32,883 bases of DNA. Source: Pigmentiphaga sp. NML030171 (GTDB lineage: Bacteria; Pseudomonadota; Gammaproteobacteria; Burkholderiales; Burkholderiaceae_B). The translations under genes and the position numbers were made by a program. Positions 7,541-16,512 of the stretch are shown in pieces (the first letter of the stretch is position 1; the number at the start of each line of letters is the position of its first letter). Location: assembly GCF_002188635.1 (NCBI RefSeq), contig NZ_NINX01000008.1:1-32883 (forward strand), written 5' to 3'. The notes under the pieces were generated by a model. It made no database searches. It saw nothing but the letters and a program-made list of their open reading frames with translations, and was not told the DNA's origin.

Positions 7541-10500
7541 ATGGCCAGAAGACCGCTCATACAAAAAGGGATTGCCGAACTCGAACAGATGTTTGACAAA
7601 CAAAAGGGCGACACCGAGTTCCTCAATACTTTGATCGCCGAGCTTTCCCAGAGAAGCGTTCCGCGTGCGCGCGACCTAAAGCGGCGAGCGGCCGAGGCAG
7701 TCAAAAATCTACAGCAAAGAGATACACCAACAACGTCGCCACCGGTCAGCGATCCCAAACCGGCAGCATCGACAAGTGCCGCGCCTGTAAGCTCCCGCCC
7801 TTTCGAACGCGTGGATCGCCCAAGCGGCCCATCCACCAATTGGCCGGACGACATTCTGACGGCCTGGACGGCCATGGAAGTGCTTTCCCCCCCTTCTTAC
7901 CGACGGCCGGAAGATTTGGCAGGTGGAGACAAGTATCGTATCGCGCAATTCAACCGTGGTGCGCTGCCTTGGGAAAACGGTGGCGAGCGAAGCCGCCCCA
8001 ACCAGCGGCTCTATTATCAGCTTATTCTCGGCAGCATCGATATGGAGGCTGCCGTCAACGCGCTGCTGAAGGTCTATACCGACACGCGAGATGAGCGTCC
8101 CCAAGCCCGTGGCGAGGCCGTTCTCGCTACGATCATGCTCGATAAAAACGGCCTGCCGGTCGAGAACGAAGCCGTTTCCATCTCAAGCTTCGGCTGGGGC
8201 GTGCCTGTTGCCCTGTCGGGCCGATTGCGTGACCTTGGGCAGTGGTCTCAGGTCGAAAAGGCACTGATCGAAGAACTTACCAAACAGATCACGGCCGAGG
8301 ACAAGGACGGTAATCCGCTGCCGCTCGATCAGCGCCGCATCCAGCTTGCCTACGAATGGCTGCTTCAAAAACTGGATATCCCAGCCGAATTCGCAAAGCC
8401 GCCGGCCTTTGCCGTTCGATCGTATCAATACTTCAAGCTGCAAGACCCGCCTGAGGCGATCCTGCTCAATTCATTCTTCCTGGATGATCTGGCTACCGCA
8501 CGAGGGCACGTGGCGGCAGGCAGCGCAACTGCCAATCTGAAGCGCTATCTACAGGTTCTCAAGCCGCGCCAACGCCGCAACCTGATGAAGGACAACGCCG
8601 CTCTCGCGGATGCGCTGGAACCGCGAAAATTCCCGGCCGGCTCGTGGCCTGCGAACGGCAGACATCCGCTGGCGCTTCTTCAGCAATGCGCCGTCAACCT
8701 CGCCATTCACGATCTGAAGGATGACGGCATTCTGGCGGTCAACGGACCGCCAGGTACGGGCAAGACGACGCTGCTGCGCGATGTCATCGCAGCTCTGGTG
8801 ACCGAGCGAGCCCAGGTCTTGAGCGGTTTTGACGACCCCGAAGATGCATTCATCCATTCCGGCGAGAAGATGCGAATGGGTAATGCGTTCGTTCATCTTT
8901 ATAGTCTGGACAAGCGGGTCAAAGGCTACGAGATGATCGTAGCCTCCTCCAACAACAAGGCAGTCGAGAACGTCAGTGCGGAACTGCCCGGCATCGAGGC
9001 TATCGCGTCCGATGCTCCGGGTTTGCGCTACTTCAAAACCGTATCCGATGCGCTGTTGCAGCGGGACACATGGGGCACGGTTGCGGCCGTCCTCGGCAAC
9101 AGCAAAAACAGAAGCGATTTCCGGCAGACGTTCTGGTGGGACGATGATGCCGGCTTTCGTCGATACCTGATGCAGGCGGCCGGCCAGCCGCAGCTTTTGG
9201 TCGAAGAGACAAGCGAGGGCACCCGCCAAAGGCCGCCGCAGATCGTCGTGAAGGAAGATGCGCCGGAGGATCAAGATGAGGCTCTACGGCGCTGGAAGAG
9301 GTCACGGCAGAATCTTCAGAAAGCGGTGAGGTCCGCGAAGGCGGCGCTGGCGGATTTGCAAAAAGCCCACGACCTTCTCCGCGCGATAAGGGCCAAAGAG
9401 GCTTCGGTTTCCGGTCTTGAGGCCGAAATCGCATCGCGAGCACGTATCTTGGCCGAACTCGAAACCGCAGCGGACAACGCGGTTGGCCTGCGGGATCGGC
9501 AGCAGAAGACCGTCGATGCCTTGCTGGGCGAGCGGGACGCATTGATACGTCTTCGCCCCGGCTTCTTTAGCAGGCTACTCGGCACGACGGCATATCGTTC
9601 GTGGCAATCCTCCCACAAGCAGATTTCGTCGCGTTTGGGTCTCGAGCAAGGCTCACTTCGGCAGCTTGCGGCGCGGGCGCAGGAGACACTGTCGGGCCTT
9701 GCTTCGGAAAGAAGCAATTTGCAACACCTACGGGCTTCACTCGCTGCCGGGATGGAAGCGCTGAATCGTGATCGGACACAATACGATGCAATTGCCCGTC
9801 AGTATCCGGGTGCATTCCTTTCCGATGAGTTTTTTGCGCAGCGCCACCGCGAAAAGCAGATCAGCGCGCCATGGCTTGACGAGCAAACGGCGCGGCTACG
9901 TAACGATGTATTTGAAGCGGCGATGGCACTGCACAAGGCGTTCATCGACGCAGCGGCCAAACCAATCCGGCACAATCTCAATGTACTGCTCGACAGTTTC
10001 GGCACCCGCTCTCTCGGCAGCCCTGAAAAGGATGCCTTGATACCGGACCTTTGGTCCACGCTGTTCTTGCTGGTGCCGGTCGTCTCGACGACATTCGCCT
10101 CCGTCTCGCGCATGTTCGGCAGGATTCCGCTCGACGCGTTCGGCTGGCTTCTCGTAGATGAAGCCGGGCAGGCCTTGCCGCAAGCGGCGGTCGGCGCCCT
10201 GATGCGGACGCGCAGGGCGGTTGTTGTCGGCGATCCCATTCAGATTGAGCCGGTAGTGGTTCTTCCCGACAAACTCACGGAAGCCATGTGCAACCAATTC
10301 AGCGTCGATCCCTTGACGTTCAATGCGCCGGGCGCGTCTGTCCAGACGCTTTCTGACAGCGCGACAGAATATTACGGCACTTTCGAAACAACGTTCGGGA
10401 CGCGGGAGGTCGGGGTGCCCTTGCTCGTGCATCGACGCTGCGCGGAGCCGATGTTCAGCATTTCCAATTCGATCGCCTATGAAAACCTCATGGTGCAGGC

Positions 10501-10999
10501 AAAAGTCTCCAGGAATTCGGCGATACGTGATGTTCTTGGCCCTTCACGGTGGATCGATATCGAAGGGCGTGGGCAGGAAAAGTGGTGCCCGCAAGAAGGT
10601 GACGCGCTACTCGGGCTCGTGCAGCAGCTCCGAGAACGAGGATGCACGCCGGACTTTTATATCGTGACGCCGTTCGTTGTCGTGCAGGACCGTACCCGCG
10701 AACGTCTGCGATCGAGCGGCGTACTCGAGGGCTGGGTTGAAAACCCGTATCAGTGGATGCGGGATCGCGTGGGAACGGTGCATACCGTGCAGGGCCGGGA
10801 AGCCGAAGCCGTATTCTTCATTCTTGGCGCGCCCGATGCACAGCAAAGGGGTGCGCGCGGCTGGGCTGGCGGTCGGCCCAATCTTCTGAACGTAGCAACA
10901 ACCCGCGCGAAGGAAGCCCTCTACGTCATCGGCAATCGCTCGCTATGGAAAGCGGCGGGAGTCTTCCAGGCGCTGGACGCTTATCTCAAGGGAGCTTAA
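7541..10999 (+). CDS. Large SF1 (Upf1/Dna2-like) helicase with coiled-coil insertion; candidate defence gene
   Basis: The product has 1152 residues. The N-terminal ~390 residues are unassigned. Walker A is GPPGTGKTT at 402-410. A long charged helical insertion, probably coiled coil, spans about 577-745. Motif II is DEAGQ at 873-877, and motif III is GDPIQ at about 897-901. Motif V is TVHTVQGREAEAV (about 1078-1090) and motif VI is NVATTRAKEALYV (about 1115). These are the landmarks of an SF1B helicase or translocase on nucleic acid. No nuclease domain is obvious to me. The gene stands alone between an Abi_C/integrase relic and a gene-poor stretch, and its GC content and codon use are lower than those of the catabolic genes, which suggests transfer. 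Genes of this type are common in defence islands, but no function has been shown here. Confidence 0.8.
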   Translation: MARRPLIQKGIAELEQMFDKQKGDTEFLNTLIAELSQRSVPRARDLKRRAAEAVKNLQQRDTPTTSPPVSDPKPAASTSAAPVSSRPFERVDRPSGPSTNWPDDILTAWTAMEVLSPPSYRRPEDLAGGDKYRIAQFNRGALPWENGGERSRPNQRLYYQLILGSIDMEAAVNALLKVYTDTRDERPQARGEAVLATIMLDKNGLPVENEAVSISSFGWGVPVALSGRLRDLGQWSQVEKALIEELTKQITAEDKDGNPLPLDQRRIQLAYEWLLQKLDIPAEFAKPPAFAVRSYQYFKLQDPPEAILLNSFFLDDLATARGHVAAGSATANLKRYLQVLKPRQRRNLMKDNAALADALEPRKFPAGSWPANGRHPLALLQQCAVNLAIHDLKDDGILAVNGPPGTGKTTLLRDVIAALVTERAQVLSGFDDPEDAFIHSGEKMRMGNAFVHLYSLDKRVKGYEMIVASSNNKAVENVSAELPGIEAIASDAPGLRYFKTVSDALLQRDTWGTVAAVLGNSKNRSDFRQTFWWDDDAGFRRYLMQAAGQPQLLVEETSEGTRQRPPQIVVKEDAPEDQDEALRRWKRSRQNLQKAVRSAKAALADLQKAHDLLRAIRAKEASVSGLEAEIASRARILAELETAADNAVGLRDRQQKTVDALLGERDALIRLRPGFFSRLLGTTAYRSWQSSHKQISSRLGLEQGSLRQLAARAQETLSGLASERSNLQHLRASLAAGMEALNRDRTQYDAIARQYPGAFLSDEFFAQRHREKQISAPWLDEQTARLRNDVFEAAMALHKAFIDAAAKPIRHNLNVLLDSFGTRSLGSPEKDALIPDLWSTLFLLVPVVSTTFASVSRMFGRIPLDAFGWLLVDEAGQALPQAAVGALMRTRRAVVVGDPIQIEPVVVLPDKLTEAMCNQFSVDPLTFNAPGASVQTLSDSATEYYGTFETTFGTREVGVPLLVHRRCAEPMFSISNSIAYENLMVQAKVSRNSAIRDVLGPSRWIDIEGRGQEKWCPQEGDALLGLVQQLRERGCTPDFYIVTPFVVVQDRTRERLRSSGVLEGWVENPYQWMRDRVGTVHTVQGREAEAVFFILGAPDAQQRGARGWAGGRPNLLNVATTRAKEALYVIGNRSLWKAAGVFQALDAYLKGA

Positions 11000-11525
11000 G
11001 GACAGCCAGAGGTGGCCGATGGGTGTTCAGAGGGAGAGCAGGAATCGCCCTTTGCTCGATGGGGTTCGGGCGAGAACCGACATCTCCTCCGGCCGCCTCC
11101 ATGCGCGGGAGCATGGCGCGGGTCCATGGGGCGGCGGACGCCCCTGGTCGTGATCCATCTTCGAGAAGATGGCGCTCATCCAAACCGTGCAGCGTTGGTC
11201 ATGGGGGTGTCGGGGAGCAGGAACACTCATTGACTGGCGGTGCAGCGGCCAGACGCCCGCGAGTGATCGACCGGCGATACGGTCGGATGGCGCGGGAGGG
11301 CTCAATGCCCGATCCGCACCACGGGCCGGGGGATGCAACGGGGGTGCGCAGCGACCCCGACTGTGCTTAAGAGGTTGAATCAGGTGGATAGCGCAGCCTG
11401 ATTTCGGGCGTCTGCGAATGTCTGCTTCTGGCCGAAAGTGGTCCTTAGTCCGGCTCTTCTAGCTCACCGCGCAGTGATTGCATTTAACTTCTATCCTATA
11501 TATCAGGGGGGCTTGGCTGGCTCCC
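11000..11525. other. Gene-poor stretch after the helicase
   Basis: I find no convincing gene. The open frames on both strands (for example 10753-11370 and 11169-11378 forward, 11027-11338 reverse) lack ribosome binding sites and domain features. A 7-bp inverted repeat, AATCAGG (11378-11384) with CCTGATT (11397-11403), may be a weak terminator. The base composition changes at about 11.5 kb, where ordinary high-GC genes resume. This may therefore be the right end of the foreign segment, but I cannot define an attachment site. Confidence 0.4.
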
Positions 11526-11527
11526 CT
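11505..11527 (-). terminator. Possible hairpin terminator of the XylR/DmpR-type regulator gene
   Basis: AGGGGGGC (11505-11512) and GCTCCCCT (11520-11527) form an 8-bp stem with one G-T pair and a 7-base loop. The hairpin overlaps the stop codon of the reverse-strand regulator gene. No run of T follows on that strand, so intrinsic termination would be weak. Confidence 0.3.
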
Positions 11528-13178
11528 AAACCAAAATCCCCTCCCTCCTCAACCGATAAGCCAACTGCGCCCTAGTAATCCCCAACAATCGAGCCGCCTT
11601 ACTCAAATTCCCCCCCGCCCGCTGCATCGCCACCCGCATCATCCCCTGCTCCAACGTCCCCAGCGGCACATTCCTTTCGATCAAATCCCCACAAACCAGA
11701 TCGATCTCCCCACCTTCCCCTTCCACCACCTCCCCACCATCCGCCACGCGCCCCGCGCAATCCCCACCCGGCAACCTCTGCCCGAACAAATGTGTCGCCT
11801 CGATCGGCTCCCCATCCGGGCTCAGCAACACCGCCCGCTCGATCACGTTCTCCAGCTCGCGCACGTTCCCCGGCCAATGGTGATTCAGCAGCTCCTGCAT
11901 CGCCCGATCCGTCAGCCCGCCCGGCTTCTTGCCATATAGCGCGCCGTATTTCTGCAGAAACCGGCTGGCCAGCACCGGAATATCCGCCCGCCGCTCACGC
12001 AGTGGCGGAATAGTGATGGGAAAGGTATTCAGCCGGTAGTACAAATCCGGCCGGAAGCGCCCCTCCTGCATGGCTTTCTGCAAATCCACGTTCGTGGCCG
12101 CGACGATGCGGACGTCGACGCGCTGCGTTTTCTCGCTGCCCAGGCGCTCGATCTCGCCGCTTTGCAGCGCGCGCAGCAGCTTGACCTGGATAGCCAGGGG
12201 CAGGTCGCCGATTTCGTCCAGGAACAGGGTGCCGCCATTCGCGCGCTCGAAGCGGCCGGACCGGGCCAGATGCGCGCCGGTGTAGGCGCCCTTTTCCACG
12301 CCGAACAGTTCGGCCTCGATCAGGTCGGCGGGAATCGCGCCGCAGTTGACGGCGATGAAGGGCCCCTTGGCCCGTTCGCCGTTGTCATGCAGCCAGCGGG
12401 CGAAGACTTCCTTGCCGACGCCGGTCTCGCCTTGCAGCAGGACGGTGATGGGGCTGCCGGCCGCGCTGCGCAGCAGTTCGAATGCCGCCTGGAAGGCGGC
12501 GGACGCACCGGCCAGGGGTTGGTTGGCCGGCTTGCGGGTAGACGAGGAACGCAGGTGTTCGAGGCCGATGGAGTATTCGATCAACTGGCCGGCGAAGGGA
12601 TGGGGCGCGAAGTAGTTGAGGTAGGCTTCGTCCTGCCACGCATCGGCGGGCTGGCCGACGATGCGGCAGTGGGTATCTCCCTGGGCGCGGCACTCGATTT
12701 CCTTGTAGACGATGGGCGAGCCCATGAAGGCGCTAGAGTAGCCGGACGCATAGCCGATCTGGGTCCAGCACGCCGGGTCTTCGCCGTGGCCGTATTCCTG
12801 GACGTCGGCTTCGCATTCCCAGGAGTTGCGCCACAGGAATTCGCCGTAGAAGTGGTTCCTGGCGAGGTCGATGCTGAGTTCTATGGGTTCGACCTGGACG
12901 ACGCCTTCGACGGCGTGCAGCTTGGGGCCAAGCAGGAAGGCTTCGTTGGTCTGCATGCCGGCGCGGCGGCGCTTGACGGCGTAGGCGCCGTCGCGCATAC
13001 CGGAGGCGTAGCCCATGCGGACCAGGAGGCCCCGGGTGCGCTCCACGCCCAGGGAGTCGAACAGTTCCTTGCGCAGGGCGCCCAGGGCGCGGGCGTGCAA
13101 GAGCAGCATGCGCTCTTCGTCCAGCCAGATATGGCCGGACGCGGTGTTGAATTTGAGGGAGGACAGGGGGCTCTGCAA
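11526..13178 (-). CDS. Sigma-54-dependent XylR/DmpR/MopR-type aromatic-sensing activator
   Basis: The 550-residue product has the DmpR layout: an N-terminal aromatic-sensing XylR_N domain with the 4-vinyl-reductase (V4R) part (about 1-190), a AAA+ domain, and a C-terminal Fis-type helix-turn-helix (LSKAARLLGITRAQLAYRL). Walker A is GETGVGKE (250-257). The sigma-54 contact loop is GAYTGA (297-302) instead of GAFTGA, a tolerated variant. Walker B is GGTLFLDE (315-322). C137, E160, C163 and C171 fall at the spacing of the MopR zinc site. H88 and W116 fall where MopR binds the phenol hydroxyl. These equivalences come from my memory of MopR numbering with a constant offset of 18. A phenol-like effector is therefore likely. 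No phenol hydroxylase or -24/-12 promoter was found in the window, so the target is unknown. Confidence 0.88.
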   Translation of the reverse strand: MQSPLSSLKFNTASGHIWLDEERMLLLHARALGALRKELFDSLGVERTRGLLVRMGYASGMRDGAYAVKRRRAGMQTNEAFLLGPKLHAVEGVVQVEPIELSIDLARNHFYGEFLWRNSWECEADVQEYGHGEDPACWTQIGYASGYSSAFMGSPIVYKEIECRAQGDTHCRIVGQPADAWQDEAYLNYFAPHPFAGQLIEYSIGLEHLRSSSTRKPANQPLAGASAAFQAAFELLRSAAGSPITVLLQGETGVGKEVFARWLHDNGERAKGPFIAVNCGAIPADLIEAELFGVEKGAYTGAHLARSGRFERANGGTLFLDEIGDLPLAIQVKLLRALQSGEIERLGSEKTQRVDVRIVAATNVDLQKAMQEGRFRPDLYYRLNTFPITIPPLRERRADIPVLASRFLQKYGALYGKKPGGLTDRAMQELLNHHWPGNVRELENVIERAVLLSPDGEPIEATHLFGQRLPGGDCAGRVADGGEVVEGEGGEIDLVCGDLIERNVPLGTLEQGMMRVAMQRAGGNLSKAARLLGITRAQLAYRLRREGILV

Positions 13179-13299
13179 AATCGTCTCCTGCCGGGCTATG
13201 CCGTGGTGTTATGCCGTATTCTCGCACCCCGCGCGGGGGCGCGCATCCGGCATTCACGAGCAGGATACGAGGGTTGACCGCAAAGCCCCTTGATCTATG

Positions 13300-13566
13300 T
13301 CATCCCCGGATCCGCCCCCACAGATACGCCACCGCCGCCACCACCGCCACCGACGTGATGGGGTGCTGGCGGATGACGTCCTTGGCGCACAGCAGCGCTT
13401 CCTCCAGCGCGTCGCTGCCCTGCTCCAGGGCGTCCGAGGCGGCGTCCTTGGCGCGGTGGGCGGCGCGGGTCACCGTGTCGGCGGTGGCGTGCGCGGCCTT
13501 GTCGACGGCTTCGGCGCCGTCTTCCAGGACATCCTTGGCTTTTTCCACGTTGCGATCCGAGGCCAT
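13300..13566 (-). CDS. DUF883 family (ElaB/YqjD-like) membrane-anchored protein
   Basis: An 88-residue protein with a long charged helix rich in Ala, Asp, Glu and Lys, ending in a hydrophobic segment (HPITSVAVVAAVAYLWG) and a basic tip. This is the ElaB/YqjD layout, a C-tail-anchored inner-membrane protein that in E. coli associates with ribosomes in stationary phase. The start is the ATG at 13566 with AGGAG 7 bases upstream; the frame is open to 13614 but those 16 residues have no site. It lies 121 bases upstream of the sigma-54 activator gene on the same strand, probably without functional connection. Confidence 0.82.
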   Translation of the reverse strand: MASDRNVEKAKDVLEDGAEAVDKAAHATADTVTRAAHRAKDAASDALEQGSDALEEALLCAKDVIRQHPITSVAVVAAVAYLWGRIRG

Positions 13567-13766
13567 GTCGTGCTCCTGTCGTTGGTTGGATGGGTTCGCC
13601 TCCAGTATTCCCAACTATCCTGGAACAAGCCGCAACGGGGTGCAACAGGCGGTGCGCCCGCCACCGATACCTCGCGGGTATCGTCGCGGCAAAGCCGCCA
13701 TCTCCTCGGCCGTGCCAGGGCCTCCTAAGATCCGACGCGGATAACGACATCAAACGGAGACAGGCA

Positions 13767-15095
13767 ATGACACGACGCAAGCATGCCATTCTTGGCGCCC
13801 TTTCGGCCTTGCTGCCCATCCTTGCCGCCTGTGGCGGCGGCGGTGACGGCGGCATCGATGTGGCCGGCGGAACGGTCCTGCAGAACGCGACCGTGGTGAA
13901 CACGCGCGACGGCGCGCTGGCAGCCGGCATGAACGTCCACGTGGAGGGCGGGAAGATCCGGCGCATCACCTCGCAGCCGCTGCGCGCCACGGGCGGGGCG
14001 CAGGCCATCGACGTCTCGGGCAAGTACGTCGTGCCCGGCTACCTGGACATGCACGCGCATGCCGTGGAAAGCGCCGACCGCGATCCGCCCTATTGGCCGT
14101 TGATGATTGCCAGCGGCATCACGGGGTTCCGCGAGGAGTCGGATTCGCCGGCCAATGTGGAGCGCGGCAAGGTCCTGAACCAGGACAGCGCCGCGGGGCG
14201 GGTGCTGGCGCCGGAGGTCATTTTCCACGGCGGCGAGGCGCACCTGAATCCCGCCATCAGCGCGCGTGACGCGAGCAACGCGGGCGCGCCGTCCTTCGAT
14301 CACCTGGGCGCGGGCTGGGGCCTGTTGATGGATTGCTCGAGCGAGGAACAGACGCTGCGCGCGGCGGCCCTGGCCGGGTCGCTGAAGCCGCCCTTCCCGC
14401 CTACCTTCGTCACCAATCCACGCGCCTACGACGGCGCCCAGAACGCACCGTATTACCAGCGCATCCTGGACACCTACGATGAAGCCAGGTGCGTCGAGCT
14501 GAGCAAGGTATTCGCGAAGAACGGCACCTGGCAGACGCTGACGCTGATCCGGCTGCGCACGCAGGTCTACGGCAACGATCCGCAGTATCGCGATGACCCC
14601 AACCTGGTCTATGTCGACAAATCCACGCGGGCGATCTGGCAGCAGGTGGGCGATCAGTTCGACAAGCTGCCCGCTAGCGCGGTCACCACGCTGCGGCAGT
14701 TCTACGAATTGCAGAAGCGGGTTTCCAAGCTCATGAAGCAGAACGGCGTCAAGATCATGGCGGGTTCGGACTTCAGCGGCAACATGAGCATCTGGCTGGT
14801 GCCGGGCATCAGCCTGCACCAGGAGTTCCGCGAGCTGGCGGCGGCGGGTTTCTCGCCGCTGGAAGTCCTGCAGATGGCGACGCGGGATCCGGCGGAGTTC
14901 CTGGGGCGCCAGTCCAGCCTGGGCTCGGTGGAGGAAGGCAAGGACGCCGACCTGGTGGTGCTGGACGCCAATCCGTTAGCGGATGTGGCGAACCTGGACA
15001 GGATCCGCGCCGTGGTGCTGAAGGGCCGGTATCTTTCCAGTTCGGCGCTGGACAAGATGAAGGCCGATGCCGCCGCGGCGATCGCGCGGCAGTAG
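13767..15095 (+). CDS. Lipoprotein amidohydrolase, possibly with an internal deletion
   Basis: The 442-residue product starts with a lipoprotein signal (ALLPILAAC, then a Gly-rich linker) and should be anchored in a membrane. The amidohydrolase fold shows VVPGYLDMHAHA with the HxH metal pair, AHLNPAISARDASNAG and SFDHL with later histidines, and IMAGSDF with the catalytic Asp. Compared with the family pattern I remember, the stretch between GITGFREE and AHLNPAIS is short. It lacks the segment with the strand-4 lysine (GADxIK type). The enzyme may therefore be impaired or belong to a variant subgroup. The start is the ATG at 13767, with GGAG 9 bases upstream. The substrate is unknown; related proteins act on peptides or imide and lactone rings. 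Confidence 0.75.
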   Translation: MTRRKHAILGALSALLPILAACGGGGDGGIDVAGGTVLQNATVVNTRDGALAAGMNVHVEGGKIRRITSQPLRATGGAQAIDVSGKYVVPGYLDMHAHAVESADRDPPYWPLMIASGITGFREESDSPANVERGKVLNQDSAAGRVLAPEVIFHGGEAHLNPAISARDASNAGAPSFDHLGAGWGLLMDCSSEEQTLRAAALAGSLKPPFPPTFVTNPRAYDGAQNAPYYQRILDTYDEARCVELSKVFAKNGTWQTLTLIRLRTQVYGNDPQYRDDPNLVYVDKSTRAIWQQVGDQFDKLPASAVTTLRQFYELQKRVSKLMKQNGVKIMAGSDFSGNMSIWLVPGISLHQEFRELAAAGFSPLEVLQMATRDPAEFLGRQSSLGSVEEGKDADLVVLDANPLADVANLDRIRAVVLKGRYLSSSALDKMKADAAAAIARQ

Positions 15096-15098
15096 GGT

Positions 15099-15340
15099 TC
15101 TCGCACCCGGTTTGCTGGCAGCTAACTTGTAATCGAGCCGATTGGCACCCTTGCCGATCACTGGCCATGCCGATAGCACATCGTAGAGCGGCGTCAGTTG
15201 GTAATGCGCCTGAGGCAACAGATGAATGGAGAAATTCTTGGCATGCCCGTCCGTGGCCGCCAGCAGCCAGAACAGCAATTGGGCCTGCAACAGTGTGCGC
15301 AAGTCCGTGTCGCGGCGGTCGGAGTTGGCCAGGCCAAAAA
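15099..15340 (-). pseudogene. HipA-type kinase, internal/C-terminal fragment
   Basis: The reverse-strand frame encodes a HipA-like piece. LLFWLLAATDGHAKNFSIHL contains the catalytic loop (D-x-H-x-x-N), and LTPLYDVLSAWPVIGKG contains the metal-binding Asp. It enters from unrelated sequence near 15335 and runs without a proper end into the 3' end of the amidohydrolase gene, 4 bases from its stop codon. Both the N-terminal half and the C-terminal helices are missing, and no hipB lies nearby. It is the dead remnant of a HipBA toxin-antitoxin locus or a stand-alone HipA kinase. Confidence 0.72.
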
Positions 15341-15388
15341 ATCGACAACACCGATAATCCTGAAATATCGATAGTGCCGATACTACGT

Positions 15389-15420
15389 AAAAAAGCCCGG
15401 AATGGAAAACCATCCCGGGC
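15389..15420 (-). terminator. Rho-independent terminator of mhpFE
   Basis: On the reverse strand, GCCCGGGATGG and CCATTCCGGGC form an 11-bp stem with one mismatch around a TTTT loop, followed at once by six T. The hairpin occupies 15395-15420 and the T run 15389-15394. It lies 75 bases after the mhpE stop codon and is a textbook intrinsic terminator. Confidence 0.9.
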
Positions 15421-15494
15421 TACCAAAGCGCCCTTCGGCGCCACGTGCTAACTACTACTCAAACACCGCGGCGGCCGTCGCAACGGCCTGCCGA

Positions 15495-16502
15495 TTACTT
15501 CTTCAGGTCCAGCGCCACGTCGACGATCATGTCTTCCTGGCCGCCCACCATTTTCCGGCGGCCCAGCTCGACCAGGATGTCCACGGTCTTCAGGTCGTAC
15601 TTGGCGGCGGCGGCTTCGGCGTGGCGCAGGAAGCTGGAGTACACGCCGGCGTAGCCCAGGGCCAGGGTCTCGCGGTCGACGCGGACGGGGCGGTCCTGCA
15701 GCGGACGGACGATGTCGTCGGCGGCGTCCATGAGCTTGTACAGGTCGCAGCCGTGGTTCCAGCCCATGCGCTCGGCGGCGGCGATGAACACTTCCAGCGG
15801 CGCGTTGCCGGCGCCCGCGCCCATGCCGGCCAGGCTGGCGTCGATGCGGTCGCAGCCTTCTTCCACGGCGACGATGGAGTTGGCCACGCCCAGGCTCAGG
15901 TTGTGGTGGGCATGGATGCCGGTTTGCGTTTCGGGCTTGAGCACGTCCTTGAACGCGCGGAAGCGGTCGCGCACGTCGTTCATGTTCAGGGCGCCGCCCG
16001 AGTCGACGACGTAGACGCACGAGGCGCCGTAGCTTTCCATCAGCTTGGCCTGCTCGGCCAGCTTCTGGGGCGTGTTCATGTGACTCATCATCAGGAAGCC
16101 GACGGCGTCCATGCCCAGGTTGCGGGCGTATTCGATGTGCTGCTTGGAGACGTCGGCCTCGGTGCAGTGGGTGGCCACGCGCACCACGCGGGCGCCGGCG
16201 TCATAGGCGTTGCGCAGGTCGTGCACGGTGCCCACGCCGGGGATCAGCAGGGTGGCGACCTTGGCGTGCTTCAGGGTGTCGGCCACGGCCTCGATCCATT
16301 CGAGGTCGGTATGCGCGCCGAAGCCGTAGTTGAAGCTGGAGCCCGACAGGCCGTCGCCGTGAGCGACTTCCAGGCTGTCGACCTTGGCTTCGTCCAGCGC
16401 CTTGGCGATGTCGCGGACGTTCTTGATGCTGTACTGGTGGCGGATGGCGTGGCTGCCGTCGCGCAGCGTGACGTCGGAGATGTAGAGTTTCTTGTTGCTC
16501 AT
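15495..16502 (-). CDS. mhpE: 4-hydroxy-2-oxovalerate aldolase (MhpE/DmpG)
   Basis: This enzyme splits 4-hydroxy-2-oxovalerate (HOPA) into pyruvate and acetaldehyde at the end of meta-cleavage pathways. The 335-residue protein has the HMGL-like TIM barrel with [12 protein letters not shown] near the N-terminus (Arg and Asp of the active site), the metal-binding [11 protein letters not shown], and the C-terminal DmpG communication domain ([14 protein letters not shown]). Length and motifs match DmpG/BphI closely. The gene follows mhpF after 10 bases with GAGGA upstream. The two proteins form a complex in which acetaldehyde is channelled to the dehydrogenase. A strong terminator follows. Confidence 0.95.
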   Translation of the reverse strand: MSNKKLYISDVTLRDGSHAIRHQYSIKNVRDIAKALDEAKVDSLEVAHGDGLSGSSFNYGFGAHTDLEWIEAVADTLKHAKVATLLIPGVGTVHDLRNAYDAGARVVRVATHCTEADVSKQHIEYARNLGMDAVGFLMMSHMNTPQKLAEQAKLMESYGASCVYVVDSGGALNMNDVRDRFRAFKDVLKPETQTGIHAHHNLSLGVANSIVAVEEGCDRIDASLAGMGAGAGNAPLEVFIAAAERMGWNHGCDLYKLMDAADDIVRPLQDRPVRVDRETLALGYAGVYSSFLRHAEAAAAKYDLKTVDILVELGRRKMVGGQEDMIVDVALDLKK

Positions 16503-16512
16503 GGTGATGTCC

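Noticed and set aside
746-10999. One two-gene defence system made of the GHKL-nuclease and the helicase
   Set aside because: They are 4.8 kb apart on opposite strands with an exporter, an acetyltransferase, a DUF817 gene and a rearrangement scar between them, so I treat them as separate candidates.
13567-13766. Sigma-54 (-24/-12) promoter near the DmpR-type gene
   Set aside because: TGGAAC near 13619 is followed by GC at the wrong distance (8 instead of 10 bases), so it does not fit. No other match was seen nearby or upstream of mhpF.
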